A DNA stretch of 64,000 nucleotides from Undaria pinnatifida (Eukaryota > Sar > Phaeophyceae > Laminariales > Alariaceae), in the NCBI GenBank assembly GCA_012845835.1, contig JABAKD010000023.1, forward strand, positions 17,910,751 through 17,974,750. Reading direction: 5' to 3'. The notes under the pieces are model-generated. The model saw only the letters and a list, made by a program, of their open reading frames with translations. It had not been told where the DNA came from and did no database searches. This document shows, one piece after another, positions 10,473 through 20,046 of the stretch; position 1 is the stretch's first letter; each line of letters starts with the position of its first letter. The position numbers and the translations under genes are program-made.

Positions 10473-11601
10473 GGATCATGTCGTTCTGGTCGGCGTAGGT
10501 GAACTCTCCGTCGTCAAAACCACTCTCGTCCAACGAAGGCGGCGCGGGAGTCGTTTCAATGAAGATAACGTGACGACTCTCCCGCATCCGTCTCGTCTGA
10601 GCGTTGTAGAGACGGTAGAATTTGCTGTCCAGGCTGTAGCCCACCAACCGTCCTTCCCACGCACGGCTTTCCAACGTTTTGGTGTGCGTCTCTTCATGCA
10701 CAAACGCCCGTGCCCCGACCACCCGAAGGTGTCCAAGGTGCGCGTCCTTGCTGTAGAGCGCCTTGTACGGCGTCCCGTTGTGCAAGGCTGCATGAGGAGT
10801 CCGGTTGCTCAGGTAGATCGCCGTGTGCATCAGTTCTCCCCAAAGAAGTCTCGGCAGCGTAGAATCAGCGAGCATGCAACGCACGATGTTCATGATCGTC
10901 CTGCCTGCACGCTCATTCGCTCCGATCTGCTGGGGGGTGTTCGGCGATGCAAATTGTAGCTGGATGCCGATGTCCAGGCAGTCCTGTCGGTAGGCCGCGC
11001 TCGTAAACTCGATTCCCTTATCCGCACGAAGCACGTGGATGCGCTCGCTGCTTGGGATGACGGTCCCCTTGTTGAACAGCTCGAGGGCGTCAGTCGAGCA
11101 AGTCTTATCCTTCATGAGGACGACCTCCTTCCACTTGGTGTGTTGGTCGACAAACTTGGTGGCGTATTTGAAGCCGCCCAACGCGGTAGGCGTGAAGGGA
11201 CGAAGGGTATCGACGAATACGATCTGAAAGGCGCGTGAAACGCCGTAAACGGCGTGCTTTGGATGCGGCTGTTGAGAGCTCTTACCAAGAGGGCACGCAC
11301 TGCAGTCCTGCACGTCGCCGGTGTAATCGATGCCGTTGGCCGCCTCCTTCCTCAACACATCCAAGCTCTTGCTGTTGATATGCCCCATGCGCCGGTTCCA
11401 GAGACTAGCAGTCTCCACCCGCAAGGCAAGTCCTTCAAAAGCTTCCCCGAGGGTCTGCCGACCGCCATCCCCAGCGCTGAGCTTCACGGTGATGGAGCAA
11501 GTGATCTTGCCGGTGTAATTCACTCCCCGGATTTTCATCGGGATGACTACGTCCCCCGACTCCAGCCTGGAGTTGTCCGGATAGAAGAGGGAGCACTCCA
11601 T
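10336..11601 (-). pseudogene. Copia integrase
   Basis: Open frame of 421 codons with an ATG at 11599-11601; its tail overlaps the linker frame at 10336-10472. It shows the pre-integrase zinc region (LWNRRMGHIN and CSACPLGKSS) and a catalytic core with Asp in VFVDTLRPF, Asp in RADKGIEF and Glu in IGANERAGRT. The C-terminal segment after the core (WEGRLVGYSLDSKFYRLYN) is typical of Copia integrase. This is the longest uninterrupted frame of the element. The catalytic triad is present, although the segment around the first Asp is unusual (DTLRP rather than a D-x-x-GP form). Confidence 0.85.
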
Positions 11602-11649
11602 TCGACAGCGCAGCGGTGACGGAGAAGAGGTTGGTCCCCAGCTCCGGTA

Positions 11650-12174
11650 CTAAGACGACGCGGAAGGAAACTTGCCTGTCGGGGCCGCTGTCATCGGCGA
11701 CCGTGCTGAAGAGAACCCCGTCGTAACGCCGTGAAGAACGTGCTGCCGAGCGGCAATGATCGGGAGCGGGATCCGAAGGCCTTCAATGTCACGCATGTGA
11801 GCCCGCACGCCAGGCGTAAGCGCAGGATCTAGGTAATTGTCCGTCGCTCCGCTATCCACCAACATCAGGATGGACGATCCACCGGCGCAAAAAGGAGCGA
11901 GCGACGACTCCGCCTCAGAAGAAGCCATGAAAGCACCGAAGTACTCGGAAGGCAAGTGGTGGTCCCGTGCAGACGACGCGGATGAGGCAGACGCGGAAGC
12001 CGCCGGCGAGGCGGCGGGAGCTGCAGAGGTGCTGAGAGTGTTGAAGGAGAACCCGCACGTGGTTGGTTCCGAAGGGGCCTGAGACGCCTGGGGCGCCGCC
12101 GCCTGAAACGGCTGCGCCAAGTGGGAGAAATTGGTCGGACCGGCTGCCCTAAGCAGTGCCAGGTTCGCAGCCAA
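11650..12174 (-). pseudogene. Copia protease region
   Basis: A frame of 174 codons. After an Ala/Ser-rich stretch comes ILMLVDSGATDNYLDPAL, the active-site motif of Copia aspartic protease (Asp-Ser-Gly), followed by IPLPIIAARQHVLHGV. It lies between the Gag zinc knuckle and the integrase, the expected place, but is out of frame with both, so indels occur on each side. Confidence 0.82.
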
Positions 12175-13098
12175 CCCTCGAAGCTCCTCTTGCTTCTTTT
12201 GTTTCGGTTGTCCTGCTGCGCCTTGTACTCAGCATCGCTGTGCGTCTTCGTGCGGTGAAAGGAGCACCACTTGGACTGCCCACTCCCCCCACTTCCGCGC
12301 TTCTTGCCTGGCTTCTTCCCTTTCGTCGGTCGGGACGACTGCGCAGACTTCGGACAGTCTCGGTGGAAGTGTCCAAACTCCTTGCAGCGGTGGCACTGGT
12401 CGCTGCTGGACGCGGACATCGCGGCTCCGCAGCTCGAGACCGCGGGCCCCGCCGCCTTGCGCGACTGCCGGCCTACAAAGAAGCGGTTGGCAGTGTCCTG
12501 AAGACAGTCGACCGATGTAAATTCGTTTCGGTAGTGCATCTGCCGGATAAAGTGGAATTCCGGGGCAGACGTCAGGCCCGAGAGCATGATATCCAGGTAG
12601 ACTTTGTCTGATACTTTCTCCCCCAGAGTTTTCGAGGCGGAGCTTGAGCTCGCATCCCTTGGAGAAGAAGTCAACAGGATCACCACCCGTAACGTGCGTG
12701 AGGGCAAAGAGCTCCTTGTGGCACGCACGCCGAGCTTCCTGGGTGTGGGCGTCGAACCGCGCGTTCAGAGCCGCCGAAGACAACTGTCCATTGCCTTCGG
12801 CGCTAGTGCCCGCTTTTCGGTGAGCCTGAACGGTGATCCGCGCCGAGCCGGTAGTCGGGAAGAACAGGAGGGAGTAGAGGCGGCTGTCGGCCTTGTCCCA
12901 AGCGGTAACTTCGGCCAGAGTAGCAGCCAGAGAGTCTGGCCGGGCCGATCCGCGTAAGATCGTGAGGAGCTCCGGCGCATGGATGTTGATGGCGTACTCG
13001 AAGCTCTCCTTCCACGCGCGAAAGGTAGACCCAGAGCATTTTCCAATGGAATCTAGTAAACGGTGGAGCCCAGAACTAGAGCTTGATGAGTTCGTCAT
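12175..13098 (-). pseudogene. Copia Gag with CCHC knuckle
   Basis: The Gag starts at ATG 13096-13098 (MTNSSSSSSGLHRLLDS). It has the usual Copia features: FRAWKESFEYAI, a Trp/Leu-rich middle (AWDKADSRLYSLLFF) and FDAHTQEARRACHKELF. A frameshift near 12630 moves the frame to KVYLDIMLSGLTSAPEFHF and on to a CCHC zinc knuckle, CHRCKEFGHFHRDC (about 12360-12400), followed by a Lys/Arg-rich tail. A second shift near 12180 leads into protease. Confidence 0.83.
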
Positions 13099-14030
13099 AG
13101 CTTAGAGACAGGGACACGCGATGGGTGTGATTGAAAAGCGCTGCACCCGCAAGATGCCCCGATCACCTGAGACGAGCCGGCGCGCCTGAAATGTGTGGAG
13201 CAGCTCTACACAGAGGTAGGGTGAAAGGTAGGTCGCAGAGCCGTAGTTGGCAACCCGAGTCCACCGGAAGCTCGCAAGCCCCCCGCTCGGACGACTGCGC
13301 TCCCGTGAGCACAGCTGTGACCAACCGCAGTTTACGAGGCTGCAGTGATGTGGCGAGTAGTCAGCTCCGGCCACTTAACTGGTCCTGCAGGTACACAGAG
13401 TGGTGCACTGCGTAGTGTTGCGCGTCTTTCAGCGCAAACTTTTCGTGAGCTAGCACGTGTGAGTATCTGTAGCAGCGGCCGGCTACCAGCTAGCAGTCGT
13501 ATCCTCAACCTACACACGCGACCAAGCCGGCAACAAGGCATGTGGAAGGTGTCTTAGACAGACTACGCCTCGCGAAAAATCTAAGCGCAGGCGATTTGGT
13601 ATTCGGAAGTCAGTTGCAAACACGCGGAACCGAGTATAAGAAATAACGGCACTCCGCGCGCAGAACCAACAACCTGCACAACTCTATTCACCGACCGGAG
13701 TCAGCGCCTAGGAATTGCGCCCCCGAATGCTTTACACAGACAGTTGCGTACCGAATGTGCAGCTGAGAGCCCAGGTGATCAGTCCGGCCCCAATAAGCAA
13801 GCGGGTTGACTCAGTGTGGCCTCCAGCAGAAATCTGATTCCAGCAGTAGCTCCCCGCGGAAAAAAATACAAAAATATCCAAATCCTGCAGAATCCAAAAA
13901 TATCCAAATCCTGAAGGATCCAAATGTTGCGAATCCTGGAGGTCGGGTGTGCTCTCCACAGCTCTCGGCGACAGCAGTAGACGCGCAGTCGCCGCAGGCC
14001 CCCACTCGCACACACGAGGCTATAATAACC
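13099..14030 (-). other. Copia leader (5' UTR)
   Basis: About 930 bp between the 5' LTR and the Gag ATG without a supported gene. At about 13860-13925 the phrase AAATATCCAAATCCTG occurs twice in tandem with a third weaker match. Next to the LTR the minus strand reads GGTTATTATAGCC, which is not a recognisable primer binding site. Confidence 0.55.
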
Positions 14031-14476
14031 TATAATGGATATGGTGGTATCCCCCAGCACGGTGGCAGAGAGGCTGTGTCCCCGACGCTAGTCGGGTTGG
14101 TGACACTGTGCAGTGGATAGCCTGGAAGCCTCGAGTGCTTCCGTGTTGACGAGAAGATGCAAAGATGTTGTAAACACTGGTGCTTATGTGACCAACACAC
14201 ACAGATAAACCGCAGACTATGCAGGAGTCCAGAAGTTGGCTGGGTACTGGAGATCACCAGGATGGCTACGATGGTAGACAATCCGGAAGGATCCACAAGA
14301 GAGAGTGAGCTACCCGTCAAGGCAACAGAGAATCCTACAGAAGTAATTCCTCCGCATATTCATACGCACGTTACATACCAACCGACACATAAAAGATGTA
14401 CGATGATCTACGACGTACAAGTGCAGTGCTACTGAACATTGACTAATGCTGCCTATGTGCTAACATTTCCATAACA
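14031..14476 (-). repeat. Copia 5' LTR (right)
   Basis: 446 bp, TATAATGG to CCATAACA, matching 7574-8016 throughout, with two small indels and about a dozen substitutions. It is followed at once by GAAAC (14477-14481), the second copy of the target duplication. Confidence 0.93.
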
Positions 14477-14539
14477 GAAACCCATCCAAATGATCTCAAA
14501 TTCGGATAATTACAGGCCTTTCGAGGCCGTATCTTGATA
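14477..14539 (-). repeat. Gypsy 5' LTR, copy 1, right piece
   Basis: GAAAC (target duplication) and then the remaining 58 bp of the split Gypsy LTR, matching 22437-22501. It ends TTGATA where the other LTRs end TTAACA, two transitions away. It contains a GGCCT / AGGCC stem with a TTCG loop. Confidence 0.85.
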
Positions 14540-14646
14540 ATACTTTAAACGGTTACCGGGACTGCGTTTTTTGCCGGTACCGCCTTCGGCGGTATCCGGG
14601 ACCACCTAAATATGCCGGGATATGTCGGTATCCCGGATCCCGCCTA
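14540..14646. other. Short intergenic stretch with GC-rich hairpins
   Basis: No gene. A perfect stem ACCGCC-TTC-GGCGGT lies at about 14578-14592, extended on both sides by CCGGT / ATCCGG, and a second cluster of CCGGGATA / TATCCCGG inverted words lies at 14614-14636. It may be a small repeat or a foldback element. Confidence 0.5.
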
Positions 14647-14988
14647 CTAGGGTGGGATGTTGACGTCGAGATTTATCCCGACCTGAACCCTGGAATTTTT
14701 GAACGGAATCTCCTTGTAACTTCCAGGGCTCCAGCTGGATTTTCCGTTGAAAAAAAGTGAGCTGTATTGAAGTGATTCGGAAGCAGGGCTCCACAGTGGG
14801 ACAAATCGAGGGCCGTGGCATAGACTGTCTGGTCCCGCACGTGGGAATGTGTAATCAAAATGTTGCGCATGCGTTTCAGGGTCGTCTTTGAAGAAGAGTG
14901 TTGCAATATATTTGCCTGTTGGAGGTGGGGCTAACCGAATCGTGTGTTTGCCTAGTAACTTGTGCAAATTCGATGCCAACGTTATCAT
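14647..14988 (-). CDS. Hypothetical protein, 113 aa
   Basis: Uninterrupted frame from ATG (14986-14988) to TAG. The product is not recognised. It looks protein-like rather than low-complexity, with segments such as TGKYIATLFFKDD, AQHFDYTFPR and SSLFFNGKSSW, and has no signal peptide or membrane segment. An overlapping alternative frame (14876-15118) also has protein-like composition, so a frameshift within one older gene is possible. It lies alone between TE remnants, with no visible promoter. It could be a gene fragment or chance. Confidence 0.3.
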   Translation of the reverse strand: MITLASNLHKLLGKHTIRLAPPPTGKYIATLFFKDDPETHAQHFDYTFPRAGPDSLCHGPRFVPLWSPASESLQYSSLFFNGKSSWSPGSYKEIPFKNSRVQVGINLDVNIPP

Positions 14989-15365
14989 TGGATTCGTCGC
15001 TGTTGTTCAGATCTAGTAAAATGGATTTGTATTGCCTTACCCATAAATTGTGCGTTGCGAGTGCAGCCGACAAAGTTGCGACCGTGGCCATATTTAAGAC
15101 TCTCCGCAATACATACAATGCTTGTTGTTCTAGTGAGGCAAAACGGTAGATGAAAAGACTTGCGTAGATGGTAAAGAATCTGTGAAATCCCCGAACGGAA
15201 GCACGCCAAAGCGTTGAGCCCCATTAGCCATGGAAGGATATTGTTTTGTTGAATTAGAAGGAAGTCAATCGAAATGTGGGAGATTTAACTCTCGCGCAAG
15301 TTTCTAAGGCACACGCCAAAGAGTGTACGTTAATCTTTGCACACGCAAAGAATCAACTTACGGTG

Positions 15366-15436
15366 CAGCTAACCGCGAAGCTAGCTAACCGCGAAGCTAG
15401 CTAACCGCAAAGCTAGCTAATCGCAAAGCTACCAGC
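15366..15436. repeat. 16-bp tandem repeat, about four units
   Basis: Units of GCTAACCGCGAAGCTA with A/G and C/T variants follow one another; a fifth, spaced, partial copy is near 15533-15551. The surrounding sequence (15300-15590) has further short near-repeats around AAAGAGTCAACTT and AGCACACG. Confidence 0.8.
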
Positions 15437-15598
15437 ACACGCCGATGACCAAAAAATACGTTGCCGTCTCACGACAACAACCAGAAAGCAAGTCTCTTAA
15501 GGCACAGGCTAAAAAGAGTCAACTTTCGGTGCAGCTAACTGCGAAAAGCTATCAGCACACGTCGAAAACCAAGGAGAAGCTAGCCGACTTATCGTGCA

Positions 15599-15991
15599 TT
15601 AGTTGGAGTCAGAGTCGAACAGAACGCTGACGTCCACCGGCTTGCGCGTGTAGTTGAGTTTTTCCTGCGCGGTCTTTGCCAGTGCCGAAACCGCCTTGAA
15701 AATCCTGTCTTGGTTTTCGTGCACGATCTCGATGTGCTGCTTGCGCCCGTGAACGGAGCACTTGAAGTGGTAGGCGGCGGAGTTGCTGTTGATGATAATG
15801 TCGTTTTCAGCGATGACGTTGTGGGGTTCCGTGCTGATGCAGTGACAGCACTCTTTGCCGATCTGCACGTGTATGGCGTAGAATGGGTACGGGTTGAGGG
15901 CAACATCAGCAAGTGAAAAGCACGGTACTCGGCGGACGCTGGATTGGAGGTTTTTCTTTTTGTATGGAAGGTGTGCCACAACCGGGCTTAT
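15599..15991 (-). CDS. Unidentified ORF, about 126-140 codons, possibly a gene fragment
   Basis: Open minus-strand frame without an ATG at its beginning (the first alternative start is GTG at 15979; a stop lies about 40 bp further upstream). The product has mixed, globular-like composition with a cysteine/histidine cluster (KECCHC) and an amphipathic stretch (HENQDRIFKAVSALAK), ending DSDSN. No family recognised. A neighbouring frame is also open just upstream (KFKNKPGCG), hinting at a decayed longer gene. No splice pattern can be defended. Confidence 0.3.
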   Translation of the reverse strand: MSPVVAHLPYKKKNLQSSVRRVPCFSLADVALNPYPFYAIHVQIGKECCHCISTEPHNVIAENDIIINSNSAAYHFKCSVHGRKQHIEIVHENQDRIFKAVSALAKTAQEKLNYTRKPVDVSVLFDSDSN

Positions 15992-16104
15992 TCTTGAATT
16001 TTGGCACGACGTAATACCAGGTTATTTTTCGTATTACAATTATTGATCGTATACACCTTAGTAGTAGTATAAGAAAATACTGCACACTTCGTTTTTACCA
16101 GGGT

Positions 16105-16500
16105 TTTTCACGGGTCGGGTCAAACCTCGCGGGTCAGGTCGGGCCGGGTCGGGTCGGGTCAGCTGACCGACCCGACCCGTGAGAAGTTCGAGACGTCTTG
16201 ACCCGACCCGACCCGACCCGCGAGAGTTTCGAGACGTCTTGACCCGACCCGACCCGACCCGCGAGATTTTGAAAACCTCCTGACCCGACCCGACCCGACC
16301 CGACCCGACCCGCGACATTTTGAAAACGTCCTGACCCGACCCGACCCGACCGGCGAGGGTTTGAAATTCTCCTGACCCGACCCGACCCGACCCGACCCGC
16401 CACAATTCGGGTGACCCGCGAGATGCGGGTTTCATGCGGATCAGGTCGACTTGACCCGTGACATTTCTCACGGGTCAAAGTCGAAAAGTCACTCACGGGT
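16105..16500. repeat. GACCC-type pentamer minisatellite, array 1
   Basis: Blocks of (GACCC)n, two to six pentamers long, alternate with a spacer like GCGAGATTTTGAAAACCTCC, giving a period of about 45-65 bp. Edges degrade into GGGTC/GACCC variants. Same orientation and same spacer as the array at 19050-19330. Frames reading GRVGSG through it are a consequence of the repeat. Confidence 0.88.
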
Positions 16501-16744
16501 CAAAGCATGTATACCTCGGTCGGTTGGTTGGTCCTTGGTCCCTCGTACGTTTCCCAGTATGTCGTGTTCTCTGGGTTTGTTTACCGGCATCGTTTGCAGC
16601 TGATGATTATGTCATGGGGTGTGCGCGCGAAAAATGAGAAAAAAACCGCAACCCACATGCATGGGCATGTCCGTAACGCTAAACCACCGGGTCGACCCGA
16701 CGAGCGGACCGACGAGCGAGCTAGTTATAAGTTATAAGTGCAAT
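16501..16744. other. Unassigned intergenic sequence
   Basis: No repeat family or gene recognised. It ends with a short GTTATAA direct duplication near 16724-16737. Confidence 0.4.
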
Positions 16745-18705
16745 CTCTGGCCCCGGTAAGCAGCCTCGCTGAGCCGCCGCCGGCAGCAAGCCCACAACTG
16801 GGGCGATGGATCTGTCACGAATCGTGTCCTACGCAGTGAGGTCTGGAGTCAGGGTGAAACAGGCGAGAATATTCACGGCGAAGCAGACGAGGATATCTAG
16901 CCTACTAGCATCGCAAGGATAACATATGGGCTATATCGGTAGCACGCCTCAGGTATTCATAGTGACTGACCTCCGAAGGACCGATACGACCGAGTTCAGA
17001 AGGCGCTTGTGCGTTCCTCGGAGAAAGAGAGCAAGTCCCCTGTGCAGGTGCTCAAGATGGGAAGCCTCCCAAGAAAGTAGTGTGTAAATGGTAACTTGAT
17101 TGCTTATCCGAAGGGTTTATCAACGTGAACCAATAGCATTGTTAGGCTGGTTGATTGGCTGGTTGGTTGAAGTGTCCGGGTGGGGCAGCCACACCCGACT
17201 TAAGGAGGGGACGTAAATATCGCGGCCCCTGCTATCACGAAAACGCCTTGTCATAGTAACTCTTGAAATTGTCACAGAACCGTAACATCCCCCCTAGCAT
17301 AATGCGATGACAAGAGCAATATGCTATAGCAATCCTGTGACTGTATAGCCAAGGGTACAGAGCCGCAAAGCTCGTTACAGAAATAGTGACCTCGAGGATA
17401 GGCTAACAAACCGAAAACACAGGGGCCATAAGAGGGAAACCCTCGATGAAACCCTCCCCCCTGCCTTTTCACTGCGTATTTGATCGCCTGACCACCATTC
17501 AATGGCTAAAAGTCCGTATGTGAACGAATTGACGTGCATGAAAGCAGCACGCAACTCCGCGGGACGGACCCGTCTATTCCTTTTTGAGTCTGCCCACATA
17601 CAATATAACCCTCCACCAAAATGCAACGTCGGTAGCTCAATAACATACCGCAAAAAGAAGAAAAGCACGACGGGCAAACAATTCCTAAACCTTTGGCAAA
17701 AGCGTAACTCCGATGCCAGGTATCAAAGCACCAAAAGGAAGCATCTGGCACAATAAACCGCAAACAAAATAAACGGCATACCTGGTACAATATAATCCTC
17801 CACCAAAATGCAGCCTCGCGTCGTGTCCAAGGCAGTGAGGTCTGGAGTCAGGGTGAAACAGGCGAGGATATTCACGGCGAAGCAGACGAGGATATCTAGC
17901 CTACTAGCATCGCAAGGTTCACATATGGGCTATATCGGTAGCACGCCTCAGGTATTCATAATGACTGACCTCCGAAGGACCGATACGACCGAGTTCAGAA
18001 GGCGCTTGTGCGTTCCTCGGAGAAAGAGAGCAAGCCCCCCGTGCAGGTGCTCAAGATGGGAAGCCTTCCAAGAAAGTAGTGTGTAAATTGTAACTTGATT
18101 GCTTATCCGAAGGGTTTATCAACGTGAACCAAAGGAATTGTTAGACCGGTTGATTGGCTGGTTGGTTGACGTGTCCAGGTGGGGTAGCCACACCCGACTT
18201 AGGGAGGAGATGCAAATATCGCGGCCCCTACTATCACGAAAACTCCTTGTCATAGGAACTCTTGAAATAGTCACGGAACCGTAACATTGCTCTCAGCAGG
18301 GGCTGCAATCCGCGAGGATGCGTTGTCTGCTGCTGGTGCTTGCTGCTGTCAGGGTGCTGCTGCTGCTGTGCTGCTGCTGCTTCGACGACGACTGCTCTTC
18401 TTGCTTTTTTACGTTTGGTCACATTTCGTACTGGTATGATAATTCTCGAGCTAGCTACTACTGCTGTATCTATCTTCTATCTGTGCAGTCTTCAGCCCCG
18501 GCAAGCAACCTAGCTGAGCCGCCTCCGGCAGCAAGCCCACAACTTGGGTGGTGAGTCTGTCAGCAGGGGTTGCGATCCGCGATAATCCGGGGTCTGCTGC
18601 TGCTGCTTGATGCTGCCAGTGCTTGCTGCTGCCAGTGCTGCTGCTGCTGCTTCGACGACGACTGCGCTTCTTTGACTTTCTACGTTTGGTCACATTTCGT
18701 ACTGG
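16745..18705. repeat. Modular block of long direct repeats
   Basis: Three modules recur. Module Y (about 465 bp, at about 16825-17290 and 17815-18292) shares long identical runs, for example GCGAAGCAGACGAGGATATC. Module X (about 70 bp, 16745-16815 and 18490-18560) contains CGGCAGCAAGCCCACAACT. Module Z (about 145 bp, 18292-18430 and 18557-18705) is CTG-rich and ends ACGTTTGGTCACATTTCG. Order: X, Y, a 0.5-kb spacer, Y, Z, X, Z. The spacer (17291-17800) has no clear gene. A short LTR-like non-autonomous element with Y as terminal repeat, or serial segmental duplication, would both fit. Confidence 0.75.
18330..18665. repeat. CTG-rich simple repeats
   Basis: Two imperfect CTG runs (18331-18388 and 18593-18655) inside module Z. 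Antisense frames read poly-Ala/Gln, which is a by-product of the repeat. Confidence 0.8.
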
Positions 18706-19049
18706 TGTGACCGTAATATTACTACTGTTGTTACAGCTTCAGCAGGTACGGGATTTGCGTCACACTGCTGTATGCCTTGGTACGAGTAGCTAGGGGCACT
18801 GCCTGGTGATTGTTCTGCATGCTGTGATGACATTGTATAATCGGAGCATCGGCACGAGGGAGGCAGGAAGCGGAAATGTTTGTATTTTATTTTCGGACCC
18901 GCGGGCCCGACCCGCGGGGCGCCTGCACGGCATCAATGGCTCTTAGCTGTAAGTTTGAAAAGGGCGGATCCGCGGGCCAGATCCACGGGTTTGACCCGCG
19001 GGTCAGTCCAGAACACCTCGCGGGTCATTATGGATTGACCCGCGAAGTG
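18706..19049. other. Unassigned sequence before array 2
   Basis: No gene supported. From about 18895 it carries scattered GACCCGCGGG words that grade into the GACCC array, like an eroded array margin. Confidence 0.45.
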
Positions 19050-19330
19050 ACCCGTATCTAGCGGGTCATGAACCGACCCGACCCGCGAGATTTGAAAACC
19101 TTTTGACCTGACCCGACCCGACCCGACCCGACCCGCGAGATTTTGAAACCTCTTGACTCGACCCGACCCGACCTGCGAGATTTAGAAGCCTCTTGACCCG
19201 ACCCGACCCGACCCGCAAGAGTTTGAAAACCTTTTGACCCGACCCGACCCGACCCGTGATATTTTGAAAACCTCCTGACCCGACCCGACCCGACCCGCGA
19301 GATTTCGAAACGGGTCGGGTCATGACCCAT
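19050..19330. repeat. GACCC-type pentamer minisatellite, array 2
   Basis: About six units of (GACCC)n plus a GCGAGATTTTGAAAACCT-like spacer, the same composition and orientation as 16105-16500. Just after it, at 19363-19378, a CTGCCAA-CA-TTGGCAG hairpin is shared with 46456-46471. Confidence 0.88.
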
Positions 19331-19883
19331 GAAAAGCCCTGGCTTTTACGGCGCCGGGGAATCTGCCAACATTGGCAGGAAGGTTGCCAACTTTGGACTT
19401 CTGAATGACAACTACGGTTGTTTGACTTGGGGTGCGCGGTCGAGGCGCCCCACACGGAAATCGCAAAAAAATACAGCTGAGGAAATAATTTTTACGCTTT
19501 AAAAATATACACCAGAGGCAGCCCAGGACGAGATAGGAAGGAGTTATTTTATCACTAATTTTCAAGGGCGTCAGCCGTGAGTTCGACGAATTTCAGGTCA
19601 ATACTCATCTTTGCAAGCTGCGTTGTTGGTACTCGTAATGTGTATATGTAGTCTATAATTGTGATTTATTTTTTTCCTTTCGATTATATATCTCTTCGTA
19701 CACGCACTTTTAGCCCGCGTGCGCAGAGGTGTCGACACATATCAGCAGCGCGGTCACTTTGCGCGAGGTTTGAGCGCGATCCGTGCAGTGTGTCGCGCGT
19801 GGCAAGCGTTTGAAGTTTCGATTTTGTTTTTTTTCGGCGGTGGCGGATAAGAAAGATCCCCGGGGTTTCGCATATTTTCGTTT

Positions 19884-19884
<1 letters not shown>

Positions 19885-19922
<38 letters not shown>
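19885..19922. repeat. GGTTCT hexanucleotide microsatellite
   Basis: About six perfect GGTTCT units in a row. The antisense reading (Pro-Glu or Asn-Gln repeats) sits in frames without other protein features. Confidence 0.9.
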
Positions 19923-19923
<1 letters not shown>

Positions 19924-20046
19924 GACGAATCCCCGGAAGTGGCAAACTCGGCTTTTCTGCTCTCGTAGAGGGTACACGTTTCTTTCCCTCTTTTTGCACA
20001 GAGCACCACGCTAATCCTGCCGCCCAGCAGCAGTGTAGCCCCCTAG

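Larger units (their letters stand above)
7574..14476 (-). mobile_element. Ty1/copia element, complete but decayed, inserted in Gypsy LTR
   Basis: A full-length 6903-bp Copia element on the minus strand with LTRs of 443 and 446 bp, about 15 differences between them by eye (roughly 97% identical), flanked by a 5-bp GAAAC duplication. The internal order is Gag with CCHC knuckle, protease, integrase, RT, RNase H, the integrase-before-RT order that defines Pseudoviridae. A purine tract sits next to the 3' LTR. Several frameshifts and three in-frame stops (near 9564, 9421 and 8952) make it non-autonomous now. Insertion post-dates the Gypsy copy that it splits. Confidence 0.93.
1..14539 (-). mobile_element. 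Ty3/gypsy element copy 1, 5' part, with nested Copia
   Basis: Minus-strand Gypsy copy whose 3' half lies beyond the left window edge. From right to left it has a 5' LTR (7362-7573 continued at 14482-14539), a leader, Gag, a long linker, a NADAR domain, an RNase H remnant, a Pro/Ser linker and the start of integrase. Protease and reverse transcriptase are missing: sequence matching copy 3 at about 60252-62340 is absent, with the junction near 1721-1740. A Copia element of 6903 bp (7574-14476) interrupts the 5' LTR. Frames are broken by many stops and indels, so this is a dead copy. Its order and wording match copies 2 (22233-31796) and 3 (55693-64000). Confidence 0.85.

Noticed and set aside
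16058-16496. ORFs rich in GRVGSG
   Set aside because: Direct product of the GACCC pentamer array; the 19058-19455 frames are the same case.
18234-18693. Poly-Ala/Gln ORFs
   Set aside because: Produced by CTG simple repeats in module Z.
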